From Chloroflexi bacterium HGW-Chloroflexi-2 (GTDB lineage Bacteria > Chloroflexota > Anaerolineae > Anaerolineales > Anaerolineaceae): a stretch of 64,000 bases of DNA. Numbering within the stretch: position 1 is the first letter of the stretch; each line of letters begins with the position of its first letter. Of the stretch, positions 9,184-18,506 are shown one piece after another. Below the pieces are notes generated by a model. It was not told the DNA's origin and did no database searches. It saw only the letters and a list, made by a program, of their open reading frames with translations. The translations under genes and the position numbers were made by a program. The stretch lies in the NCBI GenBank assembly GCA_002840735.1, contig PHBY01000002.1:241528-305527 (forward strand), written 5' to 3'.

Positions 9184-9491
9184 AAGAATATAAATTACTT
9201 TATCGTTGCTATGGTTTATTGGATGCGAAATCTATTCAATTATTGTTGCAATCCTTTAATATTAAATCGAATGCATATCAGGAAAGCGCTGGTGTTGCCC
9301 TTGGCTTAACAGTTGGTGGATTGGGGTCCGCCAATATATACGTCAAAAATGAGGATTTCGATAACGCAATGAAAGTTATCACCATGTTGGAGAATGGTCA
9401 GTTAGAAATGCCGGAAATTGAGCACGAGGATCAATCTTTTGTAGATGAGGAACTTGATCAGTTAGATTTAGCAGAAGATGATGATAATTAA
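9180..9491 (+). CDS. DUF2007-like small protein
   Basis: A 103-residue protein with a compact alpha/beta segment (YKLLYRCYGLLDAKSIQLLL, then ANIYVKNEDFDNAMKVI) resembling DUF2007, a PII-like fold often called putative signal-transducing protein. The last 30 residues are highly acidic. It overlaps the exonuclease stop by ATGA and so ends the mrfAB-like operon. Its stop overlaps that of the convergent aminotransferase gene. Function unknown. Confidence 0.6.
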   Translation: MKEYKLLYRCYGLLDAKSIQLLLQSFNIKSNAYQESAGVALGLTVGGLGSANIYVKNEDFDNAMKVITMLENGQLEMPEIEHEDQSFVDEELDQLDLAEDDDN

Positions 9492-10330
9492 ATAATACTT
9501 TCAGCTTCCATTAACATTCTTTCATTCAGTCTGGATAGCAGGTAATTGGTAATTATCCCTGGTCTACCATCTCCAACTTGTTTATCATCAATTTTTATAA
9601 CTGGTAATAATCCCCTGCTGGTGCTGGATATAAAAGCTTCTTCAATTTTTTCAATCTGGTCATAACGAATGGGAGAATAATTGATTTCAATTTTTGCTTT
9701 TCGTGCTTCATCAAGTATGATTTCACGGGTTGCCCCACTCAAAACTTCGCTATCTGCTGTAAATATATGATTATTCTGAACAGCGAAAAAATTACTCGAC
9801 AATCCTTCTAATAATTTACGTTCAGGACTTAGGATCAGCGATTCTTCCAGGTTATTCTCTTTACAATAATTTTTAATTTCTTCTGATTTATGGATGAATG
9901 AAGTTAATTTTACTTTTGGATTTTTTCGGATCAAGTTGTTCGTATTGACACAGACACCATTTTTGTATGCAAATTTATCAGGTGTAGACAGTTCTTCAAG
10001 GATTATGTAGCATTTCTCAGGCTCACTCAAGGGAATGTGAATTCTGATACGAATTTCTTCAGCTGGATATTCATTAATAATTTTGTTTAATGGGGTACGG
10101 ATTTTATTTACATCAAAATGAAATGAGTTTTTAGAAAGAGAATAACTTTCAACTAAACGATTTAAGTGAAACGAAAACTGAAAAATCATATTTTTTTGAA
10201 CAGTTCTAAGTGTAGAATAAACACCTACTGGTAATGTTGTCACAAAATGGTCGACAGATTTATCATTTCTCGCTATTGGATACTCTTCTATTTGTTCTCT
10301 ATCGAAATAAAACAACCAGCATTCATACAT
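9488..10330 (-). CDS. class IV PLP aminotransferase (BCAT/aminodeoxychorismate lyase-like)
   Basis: A 280-residue fold-type IV PLP enzyme. The Schiff-base lysine is probably Lys141 in RKNPKVKLTSF. Glu175 in LLEGLSSNFF and the SGATRE segment (about 198-203) are the usual cofactor-binding features. The family includes branched-chain aminotransferases, D-amino acid aminotransferases and aminodeoxychorismate lyase (PabC), and sequence alone does not decide between them. It lies 29 nt after the YqeC-MocA gene on the same strand, so may be the last gene of the hydroxylase operon or separately expressed. Confidence 0.8.
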   Translation of the reverse strand: MYECWLFYFDREQIEEYPIARNDKSVDHFVTTLPVGVYSTLRTVQKNMIFQFSFHLNRLVESYSLSKNSFHFDVNKIRTPLNKIINEYPAEEIRIRIHIPLSEPEKCYIILEELSTPDKFAYKNGVCVNTNNLIRKNPKVKLTSFIHKSEEIKNYCKENNLEESLILSPERKLLEGLSSNFFAVQNNHIFTADSEVLSGATREIILDEARKAKIEINYSPIRYDQIEKIEEAFISSTSRGLLPVIKIDDKQVGDGRPGIITNYLLSRLNERMLMEAESII

Positions 10331-10359
10331 AAAATTTACACCAATTCATTCTGTATAAA

Positions 10360-11676
10360 TTATAAATTATTCAAATCATCTTTCGTATCAATATCTAGTG
10401 CCAGATAATCGTCCTCTAAATTTATCTGTAGTGTTAATAATTTGTCAAATAATTGCCTCCCCCCTTGATCACCCTTTATTTTTAACAGCTCCTGGAAAGT
10501 TTCTTTCGCAAATAAGATAGGGTGACGATTTTCACCTTTGTAATTATGAACAATAATTTTAGGTTTTTGAAATGCAAATAAATTCAAAACATTATTTATC
10601 ATATTTGGTGTGATTTGAGGTTGGTCAACAAGTAAGAAAATGATCGCATCGACAGGATGATCTAAAAAATAACTTGCACCTAATTTCACCGAGGATGCCT
10701 GACCATTTTTCCAATTAACATTATTTAGTATGACAACTTCTTTATTATTAATTACATCTCTGATTTCTTCGAATTGTGAGCCAAGAATGACAACCCGATT
10801 TTGAAAATTCACACTTTGGGTCATTTCTATCACATTTTCAATAAATGTCTTGTTCCTAAAAATCGCTAATTGTTTTGGACCTCCAAACCTGGAACCTGAT
10901 CCAGCAGCTAAAATAACACAACCAATTTTCCCCCAATGCGCATTGATTTGAAGATAATCATTTTTGATTTCACTCAGCAGAACCTGGTCATAAACACTTT
11001 TGAGACGTAAAGCCAAATCATTGATTAATTGATTATCTACTAAACAATCTGCCTGATGTAAAAAAAGTATTTTTTCTGCTTGATCAGGTATATTTTTAAG
11101 ACCTCCTTCAGGATGTTTTAATATTTCAAATAAGTGATCAGTAGTGATTGTTTCTCCAATTGAAATATTTAGAGCCCTGGCTATTTCTTCAGATCGATGA
11201 AAATTTTCTTCATTTAATGGTTTACCTAATGCAGATAAACCAACCACTACGCACACTTTATTTACAAACGAAGGAATATTTGGTTCATGAAAACCGGGAA
11301 ATTTACATGGTTTCCTTTTTGAACCATCCGCTTCAATGAGTAAAGGTATTTGGTGCTGGTGAAGGATATCGGATAATAGCCTTAGTTCATCTCCTTGCAA
11401 TCCAGATATTTTCACGTCTTTATTATCTGCCAATCGTCGATAAATCAATGTGACTTCATTTACTTGTTCTACATTAAATTGATCAAATTCTTCTAATTCT
11501 ATGGAATGATCTGCAAATTCAATTTCTGACTTTGCCATTTTTGTTGTGGTAGTAATGACACATTTATTGAAAAATAAATCATGAGCGATCGTAAAGATCA
11601 AGCTTGTTTTACCACCTGCTCCCACCCAGGCAACCTGATCGGCTACCGAAAATAATTTTAAAGAAGCAATGTTCAT
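10360..11676 (-). CDS. YqeC-MocA fusion: hydroxylase accessory NTPase plus MoCo cytidylyltransferase
   Basis: 438 residues, two domains. Residues 1-235 match YqeC, the putative NTPase of selenium-dependent molybdenum hydroxylase maturation, with P-loop GAGGKT (19-24), a TTTTKM segment and the ADGSKRKPCK motif. Residues about 250-438 are MocA, which adds CMP to molybdopterin to make the cytosine dinucleotide cofactor. Its signature LAAGSGSRFGGPKQ is at 256-269 and VDQPQIT is the metal-binding loop. E. coli keeps these as separate genes (yqeC, ygfJ/mocA). The 4-nt overlap with yqeB confirms co-expression. Confidence 0.9.
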   Translation of the reverse strand: MNIASLKLFSVADQVAWVGAGGKTSLIFTIAHDLFFNKCVITTTTKMAKSEIEFADHSIELEEFDQFNVEQVNEVTLIYRRLADNKDVKISGLQGDELRLLSDILHQHQIPLLIEADGSKRKPCKFPGFHEPNIPSFVNKVCVVVGLSALGKPLNEENFHRSEEIARALNISIGETITTDHLFEILKHPEGGLKNIPDQAEKILFLHQADCLVDNQLINDLALRLKSVYDQVLLSEIKNDYLQINAHWGKIGCVILAAGSGSRFGGPKQLAIFRNKTFIENVIEMTQSVNFQNRVVILGSQFEEIRDVINNKEVVILNNVNWKNGQASSVKLGASYFLDHPVDAIIFLLVDQPQITPNMINNVLNLFAFQKPKIIVHNYKGENRHPILFAKETFQELLKIKGDQGGRQLFDKLLTLQINLEDDYLALDIDTKDDLNNL

Positions 11677-12464
11677 TTAATTTTATTTTGATACACCAAA
11701 ATAGCTTCCAGTACACCGCCAGCTATCGCCAAAGACTTTTCAGAAATGAAGTAAATCAAATTCTTATCAAGACGGGGATCCACATCTCCAATCTTAATGC
11801 CTTCTTTTACATAGATTCCATCATGCATCAATCCACGCAAACAGCCATCGAATGGTGCCAGAATTGGTTCATTGTCGATACTTCCAATTAAATCACCTTT
11901 TTTAACAAAGGTTCCAAGAACAGTATTCGATTGAATGTAACCACTGGCTGGCGCGCGGAGGACGCGTTCATTACTTTTTTGAGAAACAGTTCCCGGAATA
12001 CCAGTATCTGTCATCGCTTCGCCATCCCACAAAGCTCTACCCAAATAATGTCCTCGATTTGTTTCAATCACGACATGACAGTTACTTCCAACCTTGAATC
12101 CAGGACCAAGTCCAATTACCATTGGTTTTATGTCTAAATGATACTCAATATATTTCTTTAACAACCTGGCATCAACAATAACATCTGGAAGATATTCAGG
12201 AAAGGAATATCTATCTGGAGAAATCAAAACGGGAATTTCGCGCTTATGAATCAACTCAGGAATTTCTTTAAAATCTTTAATGTATCTGGCGGTTATGCCC
12301 TCAACATTCGTTTCTTTCTCATAAATCGCATTTGCAAAAGAAACTGTACGCCTTAAAACGAGAGGCTTTTCAATCTCAGTTATTACAACATTCCAACCTA
12401 CCCGATGAAGGCGAAAAGCTACACCACTTCCGAGGTCTCCTCCACCGCGAATTAATATATTCAT
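11673..12464 (-). CDS. yqeB: YqeB/EF2563-type selenium-dependent molybdenum hydroxylase maturation protein
   Basis: A 263-residue protein. The start MNILIRGGGDLGSGVAFRLH is a Rossmann-like nucleotide-binding loop, and the remainder includes GLGPGFKVGSNCHVVIETNRG and a biotinyl-like segment near residues 170-225 (RAPASGYIQ, IGSIDNEPILAPFDG). This family (YqeB, EF2563) is a genomic marker of Mo hydroxylases that carry labile selenium. Its presence suggests, but does not prove, that the hydroxylase encoded upstream is selenium-dependent. TGAGGT lies about 6 nt before the ATG. Confidence 0.85.
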   Translation of the reverse strand: MNILIRGGGDLGSGVAFRLHRVGWNVVITEIEKPLVLRRTVSFANAIYEKETNVEGITARYIKDFKEIPELIHKREIPVLISPDRYSFPEYLPDVIVDARLLKKYIEYHLDIKPMVIGLGPGFKVGSNCHVVIETNRGHYLGRALWDGEAMTDTGIPGTVSQKSNERVLRAPASGYIQSNTVLGTFVKKGDLIGSIDNEPILAPFDGCLRGLMHDGIYVKEGIKIGDVDPRLDKNLIYFISEKSLAIAGGVLEAILVYQNKIK

Positions 12465-12504
12465 CCAATACCTCAGTCATAAATCAAAATATTTGATCTA
12501 CGAA

Positions 12505-14721
12505 TTATTCTTCATCAATCTTTCCCAAACCTCGCAACACATTTTCAGGCGTCATTGGGAAATGATCAAACCAAACTCCGGTTGCGGCGTGAATTGCTGA
12601 GCTAATCGCAGGAACAAGAGGAATATATGGCATTTCGCCAACACCACGAGCCCCCCATGGTCCAATAGGATTGGGATGTTCCATAATGATGGAATTAATT
12701 TCGTCAGGTATATCCAGCACAGTTGGTATCAAATAAGTTGATAATTGACTGGTTTTTACATATCCATTTTCCTGAATAAAATTTTCCATTAATCCATATC
12801 CAGCAGCCTGGACGATTGCGCCTTCAATCTGTCCCACAACCAATTGGGGGTTGATGGCTTTTCCAACATCATCTGCGCAGATCACCTTCGATAAATGTAC
12901 TTCACCGGTCTCTGGGTCGACTTCAGCTTCTACAACCTCGGCTACATATCCATATGAAAAATTTGGTATACATTCTCCGGTATCTTTATCATAAGGGGTT
13001 GTTATCGGTGGCTTATATTGATACCTCCCAATTGCAGGTCTTTCTTCATTCTTCCATTTTTCTAACGCTAATTTTCCAGCGCCATAAATCGAATTTCCGG
13101 CCATAAAAGTCATACGGGAAGCGGAAACACTTCCAGAATTATCCGAAGTACTTGTGTCAGAAGCTATTAATTCAACTTTTTCCACTTCGACTCCTACCGC
13201 ATCAGCTGCCATCTGGCAAAAGACCGTATGTGATCCCTGACCAACTTCTGCTCCAGCATGGTACAAGATTACCTTTTCGATTTCAGCTCCACCGATGATT
13301 TTTATCGTTGCCCAACAATTTTCTGGTGCTCCGAAGGAAAAACCAATATTCTTATATCCACAAGCAAAACCAAGACCTTTTAATTTATTATTATTGGAGG
13401 TGTACTTTAGATTAGGATTATTCCAAATACCATCAATTTTTTTCCATCCAGCCTCAATTGCACAGCGTTCAATCACCTCAGGTAAACTAACACCAGCAGG
13501 CATAGGAGACTTTACAGGTAACTTTGAACCATCTTTTAGTACATTTCGAATTCGAATTTCTACGGGATCAAGGTTCAATTTCTCAGCTAATTTATTGATT
13601 TGCATCTCGGCTGAAAAAGCAGCTTGCGGACCGCCGAATCCACGAAAAGCCCCACCAGGAACGTTATTTGTAAATACAGTATATGAATCTACTTTTACAT
13701 TTGGTACTTCATAAGGGCCAGTACACATTAGAGTTGCATTGCCTTGTACTTTGGTGGATGTGTATGCATAAGCTCCAGCATCTGCGACAATTTTTACCTC
13801 AGCCGCAAGAATTTTTCCTTCTTTGTTAGCGCCCCATTTAGAAAAAATCTTGTATGCATGTCTTTTATGATGACCGATGATGGATTCTTCACGCGTCCAA
13901 ACTGTTTTGACAGGTCGATGAATACCCTTCTCTGATAACTTGAATGTAGCCAGCGCCAGTGTAATCTGGACTGACATGTCTTCACGCCCACCAAACGCTC
14001 CACCAATCGCTGGATAGATTATTCGAATCTTATCTAGTGAAATACTCAATGAATGGGCAATCTGCTCTTGATCTTCATGCACCCACTGACCACCCACGAT
14101 CACAGTTATTCTATTATTCTCATCTACGTAGCTTAAACCAGCTTCAGGCTGAAGATAGGCATGCTCCTGCATGGGTGTTTTATATACACCTTCAACAATT
14201 ACATCAGAATCTTTAAATCCCTGTTCTACGTCTCCATCCCGAACTTTATAATGCAACAATACATTATCTTCATGATCTTGATGTATACGTATTGCATCTT
14301 TTAGCAATGCTTCATCAGGATTATTTATAACTGGTAATTCGTCATAAGTAACTTTAATTTTACTCAGTGCACTTGAAGCAATATTTTCAGTTTCTGCAAT
14401 GACCAGAGCTATTTGATCTGATACACATCTCGTCCGGTCTGCATTGGGATTATTGGATTCTGGACCACAGAGAACGGGTTGGTCAGGCATGATCAGCCCA
14501 TATTCATTATTAGGGACATCCTTTGCGGTCAAAACGAGAATTACACCTGGCATTTTTTCAGCTTCACTAATATCAATGCTCTTTATTACCGCATGAGGTA
14601 ACTCTGAAAATAATGTTTTCATGTAAAGCTGGTTTTCAAAGTTTATATCTCCAGGATATAAAGCTTCGCCAGTCACTTTTGCTTCTGCGTCAACGCGAGT
14701 AATGACTTTTCCGATTTCCAT
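12505..14721 (-). CDS. xanthine dehydrogenase-family Mo-binding subunit
   Basis: The 738-residue catalytic subunit of a molybdenum hydroxylase. Visible cofactor motifs: GGAFGGRED (240-248), FRGFGGPQ (349-356), GQGSHT (484-489) and GARGVGE, whose Glu696 is the expected catalytic base. It hydroxylates a purine, N-heterocycle or aldehyde; the SsnA, YqeB and YqeC genes nearby favour a purine-type substrate. Full length for the family. No in-frame TGA, so any selenium would be in the cofactor rather than selenocysteine. TGAGG precedes the ATG closely. Confidence 0.92.
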   Translation of the reverse strand: MEIGKVITRVDAEAKVTGEALYPGDINFENQLYMKTLFSELPHAVIKSIDISEAEKMPGVILVLTAKDVPNNEYGLIMPDQPVLCGPESNNPNADRTRCVSDQIALVIAETENIASSALSKIKVTYDELPVINNPDEALLKDAIRIHQDHEDNVLLHYKVRDGDVEQGFKDSDVIVEGVYKTPMQEHAYLQPEAGLSYVDENNRITVIVGGQWVHEDQEQIAHSLSISLDKIRIIYPAIGGAFGGREDMSVQITLALATFKLSEKGIHRPVKTVWTREESIIGHHKRHAYKIFSKWGANKEGKILAAEVKIVADAGAYAYTSTKVQGNATLMCTGPYEVPNVKVDSYTVFTNNVPGGAFRGFGGPQAAFSAEMQINKLAEKLNLDPVEIRIRNVLKDGSKLPVKSPMPAGVSLPEVIERCAIEAGWKKIDGIWNNPNLKYTSNNNKLKGLGFACGYKNIGFSFGAPENCWATIKIIGGAEIEKVILYHAGAEVGQGSHTVFCQMAADAVGVEVEKVELIASDTSTSDNSGSVSASRMTFMAGNSIYGAGKLALEKWKNEERPAIGRYQYKPPITTPYDKDTGECIPNFSYGYVAEVVEAEVDPETGEVHLSKVICADDVGKAINPQLVVGQIEGAIVQAAGYGLMENFIQENGYVKTSQLSTYLIPTVLDIPDEINSIIMEHPNPIGPWGARGVGEMPYIPLVPAISSAIHAATGVWFDHFPMTPENVLRGLGKIDEE

Positions 14722-14739
14722 AAAACCTCATTAATTATT

Positions 14740-15111
14740 TTATCGTTTGTATTTTTTCCCTCGATAAGCCACTCTGGGAACATCTAACGGACCATATCGA
14801 GAAGGACCTGCAACTTTATATAAAAAGAATGTTATTAGCTGAAATAATAAAAAGATAATAAATGCCACCACAATTGTGATGATAATTTTTATAATTAGAT
14901 ACGGGTCACTTCCTGATATCAATAAATCTTTGGGAACTGGAATCCATTTATTTTCTTTATTCAGGTCGAGTAGTAAAATCGATGATGCATATCCCATGAT
15001 TGGGGCAAAAATCAATAAAGCAAATCCAATTCCACGCCAAATGGGATGAATGTAAATTTTATTGTCAGTGACCGGACGTTTTTCCTCATAAGAATTATAT
15101 CTAGACATCAA
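14740..15111 (-). CDS. small membrane protein inside the hydroxylase operon
   Basis: 123 residues with two hydrophobic helices (about 28-48 and 74-100) and a basic, Tyr/Arg-rich tail. Not a family I recognise. It sits 16 nt after the FAD/2Fe-2S subunit gene and 18 nt before the Mo-subunit gene, and has a strong ribosome site (GGGAGGG). Such placement suggests a membrane anchor or electron-transfer attachment point for the hydroxylase, but this is inference. Confidence 0.6.
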   Translation of the reverse strand: MMSRYNSYEEKRPVTDNKIYIHPIWRGIGFALLIFAPIMGYASSILLLDLNKENKWIPVPKDLLISGSDPYLIIKIIITIVVAFIIFLLFQLITFFLYKVAGPSRYGPLDVPRVAYRGKKYKR

Positions 15112-15127
15112 ACCCTCCCAAAAATAA

Positions 15128-16537
15128 TTATGTTTTAGCCGCTTTTTCTATTGCAGAAATTATTTTATAGTATCCAGTACATCTACATAAATTACCTGAT
15201 ATCGCATGTTTTATTTCTAATTGTGACGGGGTCGGTTTTTCTTCAAGCAACTTGACAGCAGACATCACAAATCCTGGTGTACAGTATCCACACTGAACGG
15301 CTCCCTCCTGAATAAAGAAATCCTGAACAACGTGTTTTACTCCTCCGGATTTTATGCCTTCTATGGTCGTTATCTGAGCATTGTGGGCTCTTCCAGATGG
15401 GACTAAACATGCCATTACCGCTTTCCCATCTAAAAAGACAGTACAGGCACCACATTCCCCTTCAGCACATCCTTCTTTCGTGCCTATTAGCTTTGCATCT
15501 TCACGAATTAAATCTAACAAGGTTTTATCCTGGCAATTAACAAATTCGAAATATTTACCATTAATATGGGTCACAATTTTTTCATCTTTGCTCGAATGGT
15601 ATGATGGGGTTGCCAACACTGGAAAACTGCTGTGATTATCCAATACAACCGGATCCTTTGGTAAAAGAGTCTCGCTGGTGCCTCCAGCAATTGATAATAA
15701 AGCCCGTTTTGTAATGACCTTAACCATTGTCTTTCTGTACGAAGCAGATCCTCTCACATCAGAAATCGGTTTTGTTGCTTTTTGGGTGATTAATGCTGCT
15801 TTATTGATGACATCTTCAGATAATATCTTCCCGGTAAGAAATTGTTCAGCTTCTTTTGCATGAATAATTGTCGGTGCAACCGCTCCTAAAGTAATCTTCG
15901 CATTTTGAACAGTATCACTTTCCATTTCACAGATTATGGCAACATTTACTAGCGATATAGCTTGCGCACGTCGCAGAGCAAATTTTATAAATTGTCCTTT
16001 TTGGGAGTCATTCAGAGCTGGAAAATAAATATCAGTAACCATTTCATTTGCTTGTAAAATGGACTTTCTTACACCTAAATAAAAATCTTCAAGTGAGACC
16101 AATCTTTCACCGTGAATGGATTTTAAGACTAATTTTGCCTGTAGTGCCATTAAAGGTGTGATCGTATCATTCGCAGGAGATGCAGTAATCAGATTTCCGG
16201 CGATTGTTCCCCGATTTCGAATTTGAGGTGAACCGACTTCCCATGCTGCCTGAGCCAAAGGTAAAGCTCTTTCTTGAATTAATTTTGAAGCTGCTACATC
16301 ATTGTGAGTTACTAATGGACCTAAATGAATATTCTGATCTTCATCTAGTGTAATTTGATTAAGTCCTTCAATTCTGGTTATATCGATTAAAACTTCTGTT
16401 GTTTTTCTAAGCCCTTTTTCAAATTCAATGATTAAATCGGTAGCTCCTGCAACGATTCTTGACTGATCCTGATACTGATTAAGAATTTCTAGTGCCTTTT
16501 CAATTGAGTTAACGTTGTAGTACTTATTCCACATCAA
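15128..16537 (-). CDS. fused FAD-binding and 2Fe-2S subunit of the molybdenum hydroxylase
   Basis: 469 residues joining two normally separate subunits. Residues 1-290 are the FAD-binding (XdhB/CoxM-like) domain, with VAGATDL (29-35) and GTIAGNL (110-116). Residues about 330-469 are the ferredoxin-like plus helical 2Fe-2S domains. One cluster uses Cys357, 362, 365 and 377; the other uses Cys416, 419, 451 and 453. All eight ligands are present. The protein passes electrons from the Mo centre to FAD. It overlaps the preceding XdhC-family gene by 14 nt. Confidence 0.93.
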   Translation of the reverse strand: MMWNKYYNVNSIEKALEILNQYQDQSRIVAGATDLIIEFEKGLRKTTEVLIDITRIEGLNQITLDEDQNIHLGPLVTHNDVAASKLIQERALPLAQAAWEVGSPQIRNRGTIAGNLITASPANDTITPLMALQAKLVLKSIHGERLVSLEDFYLGVRKSILQANEMVTDIYFPALNDSQKGQFIKFALRRAQAISLVNVAIICEMESDTVQNAKITLGAVAPTIIHAKEAEQFLTGKILSEDVINKAALITQKATKPISDVRGSASYRKTMVKVITKRALLSIAGGTSETLLPKDPVVLDNHSSFPVLATPSYHSSKDEKIVTHINGKYFEFVNCQDKTLLDLIREDAKLIGTKEGCAEGECGACTVFLDGKAVMACLVPSGRAHNAQITTIEGIKSGGVKHVVQDFFIQEGAVQCGYCTPGFVMSAVKLLEEKPTPSQLEIKHAISGNLCRCTGYYKIISAIEKAAKT

Positions 16538-17342
16538 TTCTTTTCCTCCGAAAATATCTCAAATTCTCACCTGAAGTGTCATTTTTCACCTGTAATATTT
16601 CTGCCATGATTGACAAAGCAATTTCTTCAGGTGTTTCACTTTTAAGATCCAGACCAATAGGAGAGAAAATTTTCTCAATTTCTGATTCCAATATACCATC
16701 ATTTAACAACAATTCAGTAGTTTTTATCCAGCGTTTTTTGGACCCAATAACCCCAATATATCGAGGATCTAATTTAATTATTTCTGGTAGATACATCACA
16801 TCAATCTCAAGACTACGGGTTGTCATCACTACAAACAAATTGAATGCTTCAAAATCAGTGTAAAATTCCAAAAATTTTTCTAAATTTTTAAAATGAGATG
16901 AAGTTCCTGGTAGGATTTTTTCAGACAACAATTCTTCGCGATCATCGATCACGATTACATCAAATCCCAGCCAATTTGCCAAAAATGATAACTGCTTTCC
17001 AACATGACCTGCGCCAATAATGAGGATTTTTTGTTTTTTTCCGACGACTTCCATATAAATATCTACTTCACCTCCACAGATGCCAGGATCTCCTTGTTCC
17101 GGGTTAACCAATTTGTAATGGAGTGTATGCGTATTTCCATTTTTGAGTAATTGAATAGCCTCCGTAATACAAAGAGCTTCGGTTTCACCACCGCCAACAG
17201 TCCCAACGATCCGACCATCAGGGAATACAATCATTTTTGAACCAGCATGTCGAGGAGTAGATCCTTGTGTTTTCGTAACAATACAAAGTACTGCTGTCAT
17301 GCCTTCAGTTTCGATTTTATTTATTTCTGAAAAAATATTCAT
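16524..17342 (-). CDS. XdhC/CoxI family molybdenum cofactor chaperone
   Basis: A 272-residue protein. The N-terminal XdhC_CoxI domain has TPRHAGSKMIVFPDG and GTVGGGE. The C-terminal Rossmann domain starts with ILIIGAGHVGKQ and ends with VIGSKKRW. Members bind the molybdenum cofactor, support its sulfuration and deliver it to the hydroxylase. It is the first gene of the hydroxylase operon, separated from the upstream F420 operon by a strong terminator. It begins 150 nt after that cluster, with an AT-rich leader but no clear promoter match. Confidence 0.88.
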   Translation of the reverse strand: MNIFSEINKIETEGMTAVLCIVTKTQGSTPRHAGSKMIVFPDGRIVGTVGGGETEALCITEAIQLLKNGNTHTLHYKLVNPEQGDPGICGGEVDIYMEVVGKKQKILIIGAGHVGKQLSFLANWLGFDVIVIDDREELLSEKILPGTSSHFKNLEKFLEFYTDFEAFNLFVVMTTRSLEIDVMYLPEIIKLDPRYIGVIGSKKRWIKTTELLLNDGILESEIEKIFSPIGLDLKSETPEEIALSIMAEILQVKNDTSGENLRYFRRKRIDVE

Positions 17343-17436
17343 AATTTGTTATCAGCTTAAATATTTATAAACTAAATTTACTATTTCCTGATTATTGAAA
17401 CCAATAAATTGATATATATTTTCTATTTCAAGTAGT

Positions 17437-17485
17437 AAAAAATGACTTTATGGTGAAACAGAAAAACATCATCCATAAAGTCATT
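17437..17485 (-). terminator. intrinsic terminator of the ssnA-F420 operon
   Basis: Perfect 13-bp arms at 17441-17453 and 17473-17485 around a 19-nt loop. Read on the minus strand, the hairpin ends in a run of six T (17437-17442, partly in the arm). It starts 10 nt after the LLM oxidoreductase stop codon. It cleanly separates the F420 operon from the downstream hydroxylase operon. Confidence 0.85.
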
Positions 17486-17495
17486 GATTAACAAT

Positions 17496-18494
17496 TTATT
17501 TTGTTGCAAATGTTTTCAATAAAGTTTCCATGTTTCCACCAACAGGATATAAAATTGGGCATGTACAACCATTCTTAATATATTCTGAAACTTTGGTTCT
17601 TGCTTCATCGGGTGTTCCAGATGCAGTAATCCTCAGGATAAGATCCTCAGGTACCAGATGCTTTGCTTTTTGAATTTGTTCATGTGTGGCAGGCCAACCA
17701 AGAATTGATTGAATTTCGGCAACAACATCGAAAGAAACACCTGAAGCCTTTGCAATATGTGGTTGTTGCGCAAGGTACTGAGTCAGCAATTCTCTGGTAG
17801 TATCAATTGCTTTATCATGATCTTCATCCACTGAGCAAACTACTAACTGCGGTCTATCGATATCATCAAATCTTCTACCTGCTTTTTTGGCACCTTTATC
17901 TAATAATTCAAGCGCTTTTAGATTATATTCAGGAGGCACACAATAATTCAGAACGCAACCATCCGCTATTTCGCCTGTCATCTCCATCATTTTATCTCCG
18001 GTTGCGCCAATCATAATAGGGACATTTCTGGGTTCTCTTCTTCCATGAACTACATCTAATTCAATACCAGATACTTGAATAAATTCACCCTCAAACGAGA
18101 CTCTTTCCATGTTGAGTAATCGTTTGAAAACTTCGACAGTCTCACGCATAGCTAATAGAGGTTTTGACCGGGTAATACCCACATTTTTGGCAAGCGGATC
18201 CCACCATGCGCCAATTCCACAAATAATTCGATCTGGAGCAAGGTCATCCAGTGTGAGGAATGTGGCAGCTAATAAACCAATATTTCTGGTCCAGTTATTA
18301 ATTACCCCTGAACCAACTTTCAATTTATCAGTGACAGCAGCATAAGCAGCCATGGGTACAATAGCATCACGGACAAGTCGACTTTCTGCTTGCCAGACGG
18401 CTTCAAAACCATACTCTTCTGCCATCTTCACGTAATCTAACCCATCTCGTAAATCGTGTGAGTCCTGTAAATATAATGCAACCCGTTCAAACAT
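17496..18494 (-). CDS. LLM-class F420-dependent oxidoreductase
   Basis: A 332-residue luciferase-like monooxygenase-fold (TIM-barrel) flavin/F420 enzyme. It resembles the methylene-H4MPT reductase and F420-dependent dehydrogenase branch: [56 protein letters not shown]. Its place behind cofE and cofC and an F420:NADP oxidoreductase supports F420 as hydride carrier rather than FMN. Substrate unknown. A strong ribosome site (GAGGAGG) precedes the ATG, and the gene is the last of its operon. Confidence 0.85.
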   Translation of the reverse strand: MFERVALYLQDSHDLRDGLDYVKMAEEYGFEAVWQAESRLVRDAIVPMAAYAAVTDKLKVGSGVINNWTRNIGLLAATFLTLDDLAPDRIICGIGAWWDPLAKNVGITRSKPLLAMRETVEVFKRLLNMERVSFEGEFIQVSGIELDVVHGRREPRNVPIMIGATGDKMMEMTGEIADGCVLNYCVPPEYNLKALELLDKGAKKAGRRFDDIDRPQLVVCSVDEDHDKAIDTTRELLTQYLAQQPHIAKASGVSFDVVAEIQSILGWPATHEQIQKAKHLVPEDLILRITASGTPDEARTKVSEYIKNGCTCPILYPVGGNMETLLKTFATK

Positions 18495-18506
18495 TTTTCC
18501 TCCTCG

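Noticed and set aside
13295..13714. 139-codon ORF opposite the Mo-hydroxylase gene
   Set aside because: Lies fully antisense to a well-conserved gene with intact cofactor motifs; a shadow frame.
12505..14721. Selenocysteine in the molybdenum hydroxylase
   Set aside because: YqeB suggests a selenium cofactor, but no in-frame TGA occurs and the gene reads through without a stop; selenium would be in the cofactor.
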